Positions 20,610 to 34,900 are shown, numbered from the stretch's first letter. The stretch is 64,000 nucleotides of DNA from Doryteuthis pealeii (GCA_023376005.1 CM042141.1:98975597-99039596), one strand, 5' to 3'. The notes: generated from the letters alone by a model not told the origin. Program-made: numbers and translations.

Positions 20610-21570
20610 TTTATTGCTGCTTTGACCAGTTTTAAAAGACACAACATGCAGTGTCATCCATCCATCTTGTCCATCAACATTTCACTTTTTTCAAAAATAG
20701 GGTAAAAGAACACTGAATACAGAACAATCAAGGGAGATAACTCCAAGTGAATTAACTACTAATTACATCCAATCACCTTGACCTGTTTGCCCCCCTACCT
20801 CTCTAGTCATTCATTTTCTTTGCTGTCTTGACCAAATTTAAAGGGAACAATATGCAATGTCACACATCTATCTTCTCCTTCATCATTTTTATTTTTCAGC
20901 GCATGGTAAATTAATATTGAATACAGAACAGTTAAAGGAGATAACTTAAAGTCTTATTAACTGAATTACTGTTAATCATCTTGATTTCTTTCTGTCAACC
21001 AAAATCGTAGATCAGTGACAACACTTGAACGATAATAAGGAAGTTTAGTGATAATTAGATTTTGTAAATAATTATGATATAAATTATATGAAGAGGAAAT
21101 GACTTTACATTGAGTTGACATTTAATTAAGTAATTATAATGACATCAAAATGGATGCACTTGGAATTTTTGTACACAATTAAAAACAACTATTGAAATGA
21201 GTATATATGTGCATAACTATTCATTTGATTTGATTCTGTTGCTGCCTTGACCAAATTTAAAAGGACACAACATGCAGTGTCACACATCTATCTTGCCCAT
21301 CAACATTTCTCTTTTTTCAATACACGGTAAATGAATACTGAATACAGAACAGTCAAGGAAGATAACTCCAAGTGAATTAACTACTAATTACAATCAATCA
21401 CTTTAACCTGTTTACCCCTTCCTCTTTATTCATTCATTTGATTTGCTTCTGTTGTTGCTTTAACCAAATGGGAAAGGAACAACATGCAGCGTCACACATC
21501 TCTTTTTTTCATTTTCATTTTCTTTTCTTCTCAAGATACAGTAAATGATCACCAAATACAGAACAATCAA
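20610..21570. repeat. ~207-bp tandem repeat, four recognisable units
   Basis: Units begin near 20614, 20821, 21240 and 21452 with gctgctttgaccaatt-like sequence. Each then has acaacatgcagtgtcacaca, gaatacagaacaatcaaggg and agataactccaagtgaatta. The spacing of 207, 419 and 212 bases suggests a fifth, replaced unit at 21005-21225, where no match is visible. Confidence 0.8.
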
Positions 21571-21699
21571 AACCAGTTTTCTGTTATGTGTTCAGTCTCT
21601 AGTTTTCCCCAAAAAAAAGTTTTGCACACATACACATATGTCTGTGGCTCCTCCAAAAAACAAGAAACAAAAAAAAAATAAGGGAAGGGAAATTCCCCA

Positions 21700-21910
21700 T
21701 CGTGTAGTTGGCTAATTGGACTGTAACATCATAGTAAATAAGTTCAAAGTTCAGTTGCACTATTACATTCACTTTCGGACTAATACTCTTGGGAAAGGTA
21801 TGAATCCCCTAATTTCCCCAGCTATGGGTTAAATAGTACCACTATTGTTCTTCTACATGGATGGCTTTGGCATTAAATAACCCATGAAGGTTAATATGTC
21901 ATTATACATA
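21700..21910 (+). mobile_element. SINE-B-related element with LINE-like 3' tail (SINE-B')
   Basis: The head-like part contains gtaacatcatagtaaataag and aagttcagttgcac; the body has cttgggaaaggtatgaatcc and agctatgggttaaatagtac. The end ggcattaaataacccatgaa resembles the LINE tail at 54216-54270 (ggcattaaatgacccacaga). A second, split copy is at 26845-27600. Confidence 0.6.
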
Positions 21911-21983
21911 GAAACAAAAAATTTGACCCCTTGAGTTTAATATTCAGTTAGAAACAATGTGAACAATAATATATGAAAATTTC

Positions 21984-21989
21984 TTTATT
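21984..21989 (-). promoter_or_regulatory. Poly(A) signal AATAAA of the DUF1057-like gene
   Basis: TTTATT on the + strand is AATAAA on the - strand, about 53 bases after the stop codon (context GCAATAAAG). The resulting short 3' UTR is plausible. Confidence 0.6.
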
Positions 21990-22041
21990 GCTATGTAAAA
22001 CTTAAATAAACAATTTGAAAATTATTCCATTCGCATAATTA

Positions 22042-22169
22042 TCACATTCGTTGATGAACTAAATTGACAAGTTTTTCAATCATTTTAATTATTGGTAAAT
22101 GGAAATCTTGCCAAATATTGATTGATTTTTCTTCCAATACAATCACTTGTCTTTTGATGTTTTCATTTG
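22042..22169 (-). CDS. DUF1057-like gene, exon 7 (C-terminus)
   Basis: Acceptor tttttttcag. It encodes residues 337-378 (starting ANENIKRQVIVLEEKS, ending IIKMIEKLVNLVHQRM) and the TGA at 22044-22042. The C-terminal amphipathic helix is typical of the fold. Confidence 0.85.
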
Positions 22170-25100
22170 CTGAAAAAAAGAAAGAAATATCAAAAATTGA
22201 TTAATTTTTAACTGAGGCTGAAAAATAAATGAATAGAGAGAGAATTTAGACTTTCCAAACTTCATTAACTAAAATTTTGTTTCATTTGATCCTAATTAAT
22301 TTTGACAAGTACTATCCTTCATCTTCCTAATTCTACTTGCTTTGTCAATCATTATTATTCATAATTTTTAATAGTATTATCCTTCATTATCCTAATTCAT
22401 ATTATAATTAATTACAAATAAATAAATAAACAAGGATAATTAATCTATAATTTAATAGTTATTCCCCCTGGGAAATTACAACAATAGGGGTGGGCGCAAA
22501 CACAGACTCTGCATTATTATTACCAGCAAAAATAAACACCCTCTGGGCAGTGTAAAAATTAATTTTTGAAAGATATTGCCCGAGGTGGTGGGAGTTAAAA
22601 ATTCAATGTCAGAGGGTTTGTATCATAAGCAAAATCATCAAATTTATTAAAGAAGTTAAAAAAAAAAAAAGAAACAATTTGAAATGGAAACTTAGCTCTG
22701 TCTCCCTCAAATAAAATGTTGGGTGTATCTATTAATTATTAATTGAATAATAATTTTGAATATTTTACACATAAATTTTACACAAAATCGTAGGTATTTA
22801 TGTATTTGTAAATCTTTTAGTTAACTTCTTGTAACTGAAAAAAGGGTGAGAGTTGGGTTTTGTGACATAAGCGGTGATGTAGTTTTGGTTACAGACAGAA
22901 AGTGAATCTCCATTATTAATGGAAGATTAAGTTAAAATTTGGATTGGAATTTACTTTATCTTAATACAATTTTGCTAACAAAAATCTCACTGTGTTATGG
23001 TAACATACAAACATATAAAAAATAAACGATTATACAGGGTGGTCTGAAAGTCTTGTCACCCCCACATATTGTTTTGATTTTCATTCTTTTTTTGTTTTGA
23101 TAAAATAAATATCATTAATTATGACATATAATGATATTTTTCTATTTCCTTTTCAATGGTTTATTTCATGTAATTAAAGTTGATTAATTAGGAGTTTTTT
23201 TTGTTTGTGGCCGACCATGCTTTTCCTATTCATGTATTTATGTCGCTTTCTGTGGATGAGATATTGCTACCCCACAAACAAATTATCAGCAATATGGAAA
23301 TCCGATCTCACTGACAAGTTAAAGCGACAATTCTTCCAGGCTGTGGTTATATCAGTGCTGATGTATGGCTGCACCACTTGGACCCTAACGAGGGGCCTTC
23401 AGAATAATCTTGATGGAAGCTGCACAAGAATGCTGCGTGCAGTCTTGAACAAATCATGGAAGCAGCACCCCACGAGGAAGCAGCTATATGGCCACCTGCC
23501 CCCCATCTCAGAAACCATTCGAGTGAGATGGACAAGGCATGCCGGGCACTGCTGGAGAAGCAAGGACGAGCTCATAAGCAATGTTTTCCTGTGGAAGCCA
23601 ACACACGGACATGCTAGTGTGGGCTGCCCATCAACAACCTACATTGACCAGCCATGCAAAGATGCTGGATGCTGCGCAGAGGACCTCCCTGGGAAAATGA
23701 ATGATAGGGAATGTTGGCGAGAGATTGTCATGGATATCTGTGCTAATTGCATGACATGATGATGAATTAGGAGTTATATTTTGGAAGCTGTGACAAGACT
23801 TTCAGACCACACTTTAGACTGAACCAAACACTGGTTGCTTTTAATGGCATGTCAAACCTTCTAGGGTTATTTTATACTTAGAGGTTAGAAAATCGTATTC
23901 ATTGTACATTCATATTTACATTTTTTGTGAAATTGTTTCTTAAGAGGATTTTTTTTTGGGGGGGTGATACATGGTCCTATTGAATACTAATAATTTTTAA
24001 ACAGCTCTATTTGAGCCATAGATAGAACCCTAACCAGTTGGTTGGTTTTATGGCATGTCAACCTTTGCTGGGTCATTTTATGCCAAAAACGTTTTTGTTT
24101 TATTCATTCTTGATCGGTATTCAATTTTTTTTTTTTTTCTAAACTCATCATTTTCTATTCAACCCATAGACGGGACCCTAACAGGTACTACCACTCCAGG
24201 TCAGAGTGGACCTGGGAGTAATGTTGATAAAGGGGTACTTCACACTCCACAGATCTCCAGCCTCACCATCAGATGCAGTTTATTACCATACCCAGGACTC
24301 CCCTTTTTTTGGGGAGGGGGGGGGCTGCCCCCTCTGCAGGGGATACAGTTGGTATATTCTAAGCCCCTAAAAACAAAGTGATTCAACCAGTGAAGAGACA
24401 TTTATGGATGAATATAAGTAAAGAAAACAAAAGAAAAATGCCAGTTAACCTTGTTTGGTGATTTGTCCGTCTTTGTCGTAAAATGTCATCTGTTTTTCCT
24501 CGACTCCAAGTAGTTCACAAAACTTTTGACTGGTGACTGTTTCAATTTGGGGGTCCTTCGTACAATAAAGCACCCCCACAGGAAAGTTGTTATGTTTCAA
24601 ATTAAAGATATAAGAACCAATCTGTAAAAAAAAGAATTTTGTTTGTTTTTTACAAAAATATATAAAATTATAAACAACAAATAAAACTGATATTTTGTAT
24701 TTATTCTATAATTGTAATTTTCACAAATAAACATCTTAAATATCTTAAGAAAAAAAACAAAACAAATAATAAATGCAATGGATAAATTTCTGCTATACAT
24801 GAGGGAAGTATTGTCAGGACAATCATATAGATGCTAGGGCTTGTCGTGACCAGCCAATTGATCGGAGGGGGCTACTCCCTAAGAGGTACAACCACTCTTA
24901 GACAAAGTGGACCTGGCATTACATAATGGACAGACATAGCCAATCATTTTTGTAAGGAAGTGTAGTGTAGATTTTAAAATTAATGGTAACACTGGAAAAA
25001 CATAGTGGATGTAAGTTCATATGGTTTGATTGGCAGCAGCCTTCAATCTGGAGTTCATCTGGAGTGGGACTCTCATTGGCTTAGAGAGTCAAATGATCAG

Positions 25101-25933
25101 ATGAGTTTCAGAAGAGTGTATAATATAAAGTGTGGTATAATAGTTAGCAAGCTGGATTAGTAGACCATTGTTAGTGAGTTCAATTCTCACTGGGTGAATC
25201 ATAATTCTAGCCCTGTGCCACAACTCAGCTTAGTAAATATTAACATGGTTAATAATAAGAGAGTTAATGGTGAGTAGATCAAAATGTTACATAATAAATA
25301 GGCATAGCCTATCATTTTTATAAGGAAGTGTAGTTTAGATTTTAAAATAACAGTAAATCAGTGAATAATCACTGATAGTTTGATTGGCAATAGTCTTGAA
25401 CCCAGAAACAACTGGTATGGGCCTCTCTTAGAATCACTTGACTAGGTAACTAAGAAAGCAAAATTAAAATCTAGGGAGTTGCAGCTAGTGGCCTGTTTCT
25501 ACTGCTGCTTCACCCCACGTGCATCTGCCTAAGAATGTATCAGGCATAAAAAAAAGTGTGTACACGAATATGTCTTGGAGTTTATCTCTGATAATCGTAA
25601 AAATATAAAGAACAAGAAGGAACCCAGAGAGAGACACTCCTGGAACTAGGGGGAGGACATCCAGCATGAAAGATAAGAAGAACCACCGACCCAACGGAAG
25701 ATGGAAGACAAAGCCAATGGAAGCAGTCGTTATAAGCACTAGGAGTAATGGCATTAAAGAAGTGACTCTAGACTTCCCAAAGTTCCAGAACTGGAGCCTC
25801 ACCACCAGATGCAGTCTAGTGTCATACCCAAGACATCTGATGATCTGAGTATCTTGTGATGAAAAGCAATTAAAAAAAAATTAACATGATAAAAATACTT
25901 GTAAGAAATTAATAAATATTCACAATGTTTCAT

Positions 25934-25975
<42 letters not shown>

Positions 25976-28900
25976 GGAATGACTCACCAGTAAAAGATTG
26001 AGTTAAACTCAATATTTGGTTAATACAAGTATTAATCGGATAAGTCAGTGTTATAACAAATATAAAGTGCTCAATACGTTAGTAGAGCGAATTTAGTATT
26101 ACAGTGTGTACAGAAATAAATTATAAAGGGTAAACTTTTTATCACTTACACTGTTGAAGTCAATTCCTCTGATGATTTTGAAACTTGTGACGACTTCATC
26201 TACTTTGTATTTACCCAATCCTTTCAGATGTTTAAAAAAAAAAGTGAAAACTTTCAAGTACGGACGAAGAAAAGGCGTCTCCCAAAATTGTACAAGTAAG
26301 TCATATAGTTTGTAAGGTTGAATTCCCCTGAAATAAACAGAAATTACTTTAAAAATCAATGAAAAGCAAAAATTATGAAATTATTTAAAGGATGATTGCT
26401 CAGGTTTTTCATTTAGCAGTAAATAAACTAATAACAGATAAGATGAAAAACATTTTTTTCTTTAATTGATGAACATTATGGCTTCATAAGATATTCCTTA
26501 ACCGTTTATCTACCACCGCCATTCACATTCCACAATTGCCATTGAATTTTCTACAAAATGAAGTAACTAATGTAATTAAAAGTTGCCTCCCTTGAAGTAG
26601 ATTTTTTTTAATAAGGTAGGATGATAATTTACAATGTTTTAATCCTTTTATTAATTGTTTTCGGGCAGTCCTGCATTTTGATCTTTAGGTGGTTTGGGGT
26701 GATCGGATAGATAAAGGGATAAACAAACTAGATTAAATTATCTAAATTAATGGTATATTTTTTTTCCCAACTTATACAGAGGAAAATTACTAGTAGTTGT
26801 TTAAGAAATGCAGAAATATAATTCAGAAGATTGATTATTGTTATATGGGGACCTGCGGTGTAGAGGGTGATGTGCTAAGCTGTGACATCATAGTAAGCAA
26901 GTTCAAACTTCAATCATACTATTACATTCACTTTCAGACTAATACCCTAGAGAAGGGGAAAAAAATAGAGGGGGGAAATAAATATTTGTTTGTTCTGCTT
27001 ATGATCAGTCTTTCGATCTCCAGTCTGTTTAAGATTGGTTTGGTTTCTTTGCACAATTATGGGGTTTCAAGTAAATGTTCTTCGTTGAGGGGGGGGGGGG
27101 GTGAAGAGGCGACTCAAAGTGAGAGGGGGGGAAAAGAAGCGACTCAAATGCCTTATTCGCAGGCTACAACACTGTTGTCTACCAGCAGCTGAAGTTGCAA
27201 CCCTCTTACTGCCGTCACCCCACTTCTACTTATACTGCCATTTCTCCTTATCATCCGGGCACATCAGTCGAACCTCGCGCTCGTGCACAATTCTCGTGCA
27301 TTCAGATGGACGCGTGTAGGCCCCAACATCCGGGCACCTGAATTGCACCTCGCGTCCATCCAGCGCCTAAATCTCATTTCTTTACATTCCGAAGGTTTGA
27401 CTCTGGCAGGCAAGACATTCTCACTCTTTTTCCAAATGAGTACAATGGTACTCGTTCTCCGTCACATACCCTTGGGAAAGGTAGGAAACCCCCCCATTCC
27501 CCCAGCTATGAGTTAAATAGTACCCCTACTATTCTCCAAGGATGGTGTTGGCATTAAATAACACACAAACAGACCATCTCAAAAGTTCATTAATATCAAA
27601 TGTAGTCCGGTAATTTATGAGGAAGTGCATCCCAGTCTCCTGCCTCATAAATTGCTACCTGGTGACTATTAAAATAACGACCCCAGCTACGGTGTTACTT
27701 GAAAGAAAACAACCAACTTAGGGCGTTAAATGTATTTTAGGGGGGGGGGGGTTTCTTTTTTGGTAATTCTTATTTAGTTATCGTAATTTGTCGTAATTCT
27801 TGTTTATTTATAGTAATTTGTCTTTTTTCCTAGTAGATCAATAAATAAATAAATAATTTATCAGTCAAGAGTGGTTCCCCTTTGTTTATGTTAGAATTAT
27901 AGGAAATAACCAGTAACTGATAGGAGATAGAGAAGGTCAGTAAGAATGAGCAAGTAAGAAAAGAATAAGAATGCGAGTCGTATACCTCATCTCTTGTCAT
28001 TTTGAATGTTAACCCTACTCTGTCTTGTTTTGTTTGTTACACATTCTCTCTCTTTATTATTAATTATTTCCCTTTTGGCGGGAGGGGGGGTCAAGAACAA
28101 CAGTGGAGGTCCGAAGTTGCAGACGATAATACGGCCAGAAAACTAAAGAAGAAAAGTTGTGCAAAAATATGCAGCAGAGAATGTGCAGAGAGCCCTCGGA
28201 CCGCTAAAGGTGTAACAAGTCTTGATATTGCAACCAGTCGAGGAGAAAGAAAACTCTGAATTCAAACCAGCTGTACTTCACTGAAAAAATATTGAAGTCA
28301 GATATTCGGTGGATAAGCAACAGCAGATAACCAGGATTTACATCTTTGCATTTCCTCTTGGACGATTTGGACAGTCTCATTTGTAACCAGAGGGTGTTGC
28401 AAGATGATAACGATAATGCAAAACATTTGACTCACCCTAGATAAAGATATTATAAATTTGGAGTGCCCAGTATTAAAGTAGCAGACTAGACACCAATTTT
28501 TGTAAATATTCACACAAATAGATTTAGAATTAAAACTGAGCATTTTACAAATATCAGGTTTGTGGTAAATGTAAACAAAATGTCAATTGAATCTGAAAAC
28601 ATCTGAAAAACATATCAGTTAAAATGAAATGAAAGAACATCCTGTCTTGTGAGAAAATTACATTTACTTAATGAAATTGTGACAATTGGTTTATCAAAGC
28701 AAAACACAAAACAAACAGCAGCAGCAGCAGCTGTGGATTAAATTTAATGTCAGTAGTGGCTTGAAATTAGAAAGACAAAATCTTTTCGCTTTTTTTTTTT
28801 TTTCCTGGTAAATAAATTCAGGTCATTTTTTTTTTTTTTTGGTTTTCAAAACAAACCCAGAAAGTTTTGGATTATTTGGATTATTCAGAATATTGGTTGG

Positions 28901-31900
28901 TTGGTTGATTTTAATGGCATATCAACCTGTCTGGGGTTATATCATGCCTAATGGTTAGGAAGTAATATGTGTTGGGTATTTATATTTATACTTTTTTAGT
29001 AATTGGTTTTAACAATGTGTTAGCACCATTGGGGATCATGTTGTATGGTATTGATGTGCCCTTCGGCCTTCTTTAGGTATTTCTTGTCAGACTCGGGAAC
29101 CTTCTCATCAAACTCAGGAGCCTTCATGTCAGAATCAGGAGCCAAATTTGAGAAGGTTCCCGAATTCAACAAGAAATACCTGAAGAAAGCTAAAGGGCAC
29201 ATTGGCCGAAATGTTGTGTAGATAACAATAAATATGAGGACAATAGTCCGTATAATCCAAATAATCCAAATTATCAAGCCTCATCTCAAAAATTCAGAGA
29301 AATAGCACCAGAAAGTTTTATTCTAGTTTTTCTTTATTGCATATATTTATTCTCTTCTTAGGTGTCCTATCATGGTATAATGGTTAGCAAGCTAGTCTCA
29401 CAGATCCATTATTACTGAAAAGTGTGTTTGATCCTCACTGGATGCCCCATAATTGTGACCTTGATGAATAGGTTGGATAAATCTTTTTTTTTTCAAGCAG
29501 CAAATAATTACATTTTTGTTCAAAAAAGTCTTTTATTTCTCTTTTTTTTTTTAATCCTTTTTGCTGAAAAAATTATTTTTCTAATTTTCAGTATTTCAGC
29601 TTTTATTTTTTTTTTTACTTACTTTCCTTTTTTTTCTTTTTTTAATTCTTTGTTTATTAATTTTTATGGTCATTTTCTCTCCTCCTTTTATTTATTTATT
29701 TTTTTATATTTCTGATATAACGTCAAAATAACAAACAGCAACAGCAGCCGTATAGATCTAATGTCAATCGTGGCTAGAAATTAGAAAAACAAAATCTTTT
29801 ATTTGTGATGAAAAAATTCAGGTCATTTTTTTTTCTTTAAAAAACAAACAAAAAAAACAGAAAGTTTTATTCTGCTTTTTTTCCTATTGTACAATATGAA
29901 TGTCACATGTCAGGTACTTCAAAGAACGAAAAATACTAGGGTGAGTCAAAAGTTTTGCAATATTTTGGTACATGCTAGAGAAGAAGAAAAATGGTTGTTT
30001 GGTTGATGGATTTTAACAGCATATCAATCTGTCTGGGGTTATTTTATACCTGGAGGTTAGGGAATAATATACCTTTTGTTTGGTTGGTTGAGTTGAGTTG
30101 ATTGTGTGACATTTCAAATAAATAAATGTCTTTTTTACGCAAGGATTTTTTTTATGGGGCATCCAGCAAGGATTGAACTTACTATTCAGTAGTAATGGAT
30201 CTGTGAGACTAGCTTGCTAATCATTACACACACCATGGTTGGATGCAGAGTGCAAATTGTACACATTTTCAAATAAGTAAATAAAGAGAGATTATTCCAT
30301 AATTAGAATTCAATAGTTATCTCTCTGAAGTGTTACTGAATAACAAAGTGTTATAGAGTACAATACATTTAAGGTGTGATTGTTACCATTGGTTTCAAAG
30401 CAGCGTGCTAGCCACTTATCACCAAGACAACAAGTGGCTAGCACACTGCTTTGAAAACAATGATAAAAATGCACAATGGAGAATTATTAATGAAACAAAT
30501 CTACAATGAGAAGACTAATGCGAAACACACACCCAAATCCATAGCCCAGCAACCCCACACACACATACAAACACACAAGCCATTACATACTAGTTATTAA
30601 CTAATAAGATTTACACTAGATATTGATGAATTTAACTATTTTACCTTTTTATCTAACACATACACATACACACTTATGGACAAGGTAAATATGAAAGATT
30701 TAAAATATATATATATATATCTTATTATAATGGAGATTGTGTGTTTTTCTGTCTGTAACCGAAACTATATCACTATTCAAGTCATAATTCCCTTAGTTAT
30801 TGACATCACTTTCTCAATGATTTTATTTTTATTTAAACCTCAATTATTAATAAAATTGTTTTACATTATTAATACTGTTAACCATATCTACATATTAATA
30901 ACATGTAATTGTATTTATATATACAACAAAATAGCGGTTTACAGTGTGAACGGGAAGGTTAATTTGCATATTGATATTAAAAATGCGATTTTAATAAATA
31001 TGTGCTTGGTATTATTGATTTCTAATTGTTTGGTTTTATTTTAATGAATATAAGCAAAAATCTCTTCAATGAATCCTAAATTAAATCCATTAACAAGAAA
31101 AAATAACTGTCATTTTATTCTTTACTTCCTCTTTTAACTAAATACTTAAATTAGAAAAAATAACAATGAAAGACGAGAGTGATGGAAGAGTAAGTTTCAG
31201 TTGTTCTATTTTTCGATTATACCCCCTTCTGTTTCAAATCTTTTTAACTGCATTCTTATTTAGTTTCATTAGCCTTTCTAATTTAATATAATATTTTATT
31301 ACATTAAAACTTAAATACTTGCACCCGGAGAGTGCATATATTTGCTAGTATATTAAAAAAATATTATAAAATATAAAAAATAAATTGAATTAGATATAAA
31401 TAAGTAAATAAACAAATAGATATAATAAAAATATTAATAATAATAATATTAACAATAATAATAATATTAATAATAATAATAATCATTAATAATGATTATA
31501 ATAAGAAATGATTAAATTGATTTATATTACATCCAAAAGGAAATATTATACATCACCATGGCCACCAAACACAAATACGCTCTTTCATACGCACATACAC
31601 ACATGGATACAGTTATTCCTATGCACAGTCATAACGTCACAGCCTACACGCATTTTCATACATACACGCATGACAACATACGCACACGTACAAAAAAAAA
31701 AACTGCATTCACGTAAACATGCAACACGAGAATACAGTTATAAAAAATACCATCATTTTCAAAAAAAAAAATTTCATTTAACTAGAAATGCCATAACAAG
31801 ACGACTTCAATTCCAATGATCTTCTGAAAAAGAGATTTTATCTCGAAAATTCAAGAATAAAATACAGGTTAACACACAACACCATTGTTACCTTATTTTT

Positions 31901-34900
31901 TCTTTACACCTGCATTGTGATAGCCTTCAAAATCAACCTCCAAACCAATATATATATATTATATATAGTGTATTAAACAAATAAAATTAATCATAAGTTA
32001 TGGCTGACAAGCCTAAATTGCAAATATCATATTTTTCCAAATTTGTCCACTTACAGTTAACTACATTTTCTTTTCTTATTAAATTAAGTATTAACTTTCA
32101 ACTAGGTTTAAAGAATAAAAAGAATCCATTAAATTTACCACAAACATTAACATCTATCAATAAAATCAATCTTCTTTCCATTCATCAACTTATCAATAAT
32201 ATAAATCAGAAAATTGTAAAAAAGAAAAAAAAAAGAAATTAAAAAAACAAAAACAATACAAACTTGTAAGGAACATGTCCAGCCGGGCAGAGCAGGGCAG
32301 CTGACCGACATATATCAGTTTTTGCACAGAAACGAAGTGTTGGGTAGCAACCCGTACCGTAGCCAAGCATCAGATCTACTCTGCAAAAGTAGAAGGAAAT
32401 ATGAAAAATACAAAATGTAGATTTAATAAATAAACATTAATGTCATACTAAAAGATAAAATTCATATTATAATACTTGTAGTTAAAATAGAAGAAATTTA
32501 AGCAAGAGTCAAAAATTATCCACACTTTCACTATAAAGTAAAGTCGACGGGGCGGCCTAAAGTCGGTATCAGCCAGTCAGTGAGGGAGTCTATCCCTTTT
32601 TCAATAGCGCTAGACCAAGGAGATTGTTTTTTTAGCATCTGAGGTGGAGCGCCACACCTACCATCAGCTCCTTACTTTACCGTACAGATCCCTGTGCTAC
32701 TCATACGCTGAGTTGGCGGGGACCGGTATCGAACTAGGAACCTTGTGGTTTCTAGCCGAACGCTCTACCGACTGAGCTAACCCGGCCCCTTATAAGCTAT
32801 CTTTATTATTGTCACACTGTGTTCTGTGCATGCATGCTTATAGTTGGCACTGTTGTGGTCACATGATCAAAGTTTCAGCCTGATTGCACCATTTTGCTTG
32901 CTGTCTTTATAGTGTAAACATAGCCGCCCCATTAGCAGTATTCACCTAGGAAGTGACCCGATTTCTCTGGTTGGAAGGAGTGTCAAGGGCTGAAATTCAT
33001 TGGAGGCTTTTAGCACAATACAGGGACAGTTCACTATTACATAGAAGTGTGTGTATGTGAATGGGTAGAGAAGTTTAAAATCTATTTCTTTAAAGACATG
33101 AAAATGGATTCTTTTTAAAAAAATTTTTTAAGTTTAGAGCAAAAAAAAAGTCAATGTAGTACGAAATATACACATAAGATGAACAAAAGTGACAAGACAA
33201 ATAGGAATATTTCTTGTGCTTTTTAATTTTTTATTGTTCTTCTTGTAGAAGAACAGTAGTGGTATTATTTAATAGCTGAGAGATTAAGGGGGGGGTCATA
33301 TCTTCCCCAAGGGTATTATTTAAAGATTTTCCTTGTATGAGGAAGAGTCAAAAATTATCCACACTTTCACTATAAGTAAAGTAAAGTCGTCAGGGCGGCC
33401 TAATGTCGGTATGAGCCATACAGTGAGGGAGTCTATCCACTTTTCACTAGCGCTAGACCAAGGAGATTATTTTTAGCATCTGAGGTGGAGTGCCACACCT
33501 ACCATCAGCTCCTTACTTTACAGCACAGATCCCTGTACTACTCATACGCTGAGTTGGCAAGGGCTGGTATCGAACTAGGAACTTTATGGTTTCTAGCCAA
33601 ACGCTCTACCGACTGAGCTAACCCATCTTTATTATTGTCACATTGCGTTCTGTGCATCCATGCTTATAGTTGGCACTGCTGTGGTCACATGATCAAAGTT
33701 TGAACCTGATTGCACCATTTTGCTTGCTATATTTACAGTGTAAACATGGCTGCTCCACTAGCAATATGCACAAGAAAGTTACCCAATTTCTCTGGTCGGA
33801 AGGAGTGTCAGGGGCTAAAATTTATAGGAGGCTTCTAGCACAATATGGGGACAGTGCACTACTACAAAGAAGTGTATGTGTAAATAGAGAAGTTTAAAAG
33901 TGACTGAATAAGCGTGATTCGTGAAGAGAGAGCAGGATGTCCATCAACCTCCTCCACACAAGAAGATTCAGTAAGCTCAAGAGATGGTAATGGTGAACTG
34001 GCAAGTTATCCTCGATAAGGTAGCTTGTTTTCTGCAGATTAGTCATGTTTCTGCCTATCAAATCATCTGTGATAAACTCACCTTCCACAAAACAAGTGTG
34101 ATAAGATAATTTTTAGAAAAGGGGTTAGGGTTTAGCTTAGTTGGTAGAGCTTCTGCCTAGAAACCACAAGGTTGTGGGTTCGATGCTGGCCCCCGCCAAC
34201 TCAGCGCATGAGTAACACAGATTGGACCTGTGCAGTAAAATGGGGAGTTGATGGTAGGTGTGGCACTCCACTTCAGACACAAAAGCAATCTCCCTGGTCT
34301 AGTGCTAGTAAAAAGGGGATAGACTCCCATGCTTGCTGGCTGATACCAACAATAGTTGACTCCACTGAATTTACATTAAAACTGAAATACTTGTAATTGG
34401 TAGCGGACGCATATATTTGCTAGTTTTCTTGAATGTATAAAACTTCGATTATCAGTGTGACAATTTTGTTTCTTATTAGAATATAAACTCTAGTAGCAAG
34501 GACTGTGCTACCACAGTATGATAATTTAATCATTACAACGTTTGATATGTTTACTTAAGAGCTATTGCTAAAATACTTCAATGTGTAAAAAGTATAATAA
34601 TCTTGATTTAACTCTCTCTTACTCTTTTCTTTTCTTTTTCCATCAGGTTTGATTGAAACAGATTAGCGTTATCACTTCTGCTGCTCACACCCTCTCTATC
34701 TTTCCTCTCCTCTCATTCTTTCTTATATTTTTTTTTGTATAGCATGTCCTTTTTCTTCCCTTTCTTTATAATAAAAAAACGGAATGGTCCATTATTTAGC
34801 TGAGGTGACGACACTTCTAGGAAATAAGAATTTGTCGGATAAGCAACACCAGATAATCAGAATTTACATCTTTGCATTTCATCTTGGATAATTTCCTTTT

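Larger units (their letters stand above)
28690..29900. repeat. Direct repeat pair (28690-28860 / 29725-29900) around inserts
   Basis: Both units hold aacaaacagcagcagcagc-like sequence, ttagaaaaacaaaatctttt, attcaggtcattttttt and cagaaagttttattctg. Between them lie an antisense LINE tail (28890-29040), a palindrome (29050-29205) and a + strand SINE-C (29365-29460). Confidence 0.6.

Noticed and set aside
30676..31044. 122-codon membrane-like protein
   Set aside because: Lies across a Helitron 5' end and is interrupted in the sister copy at 52.1 kb.
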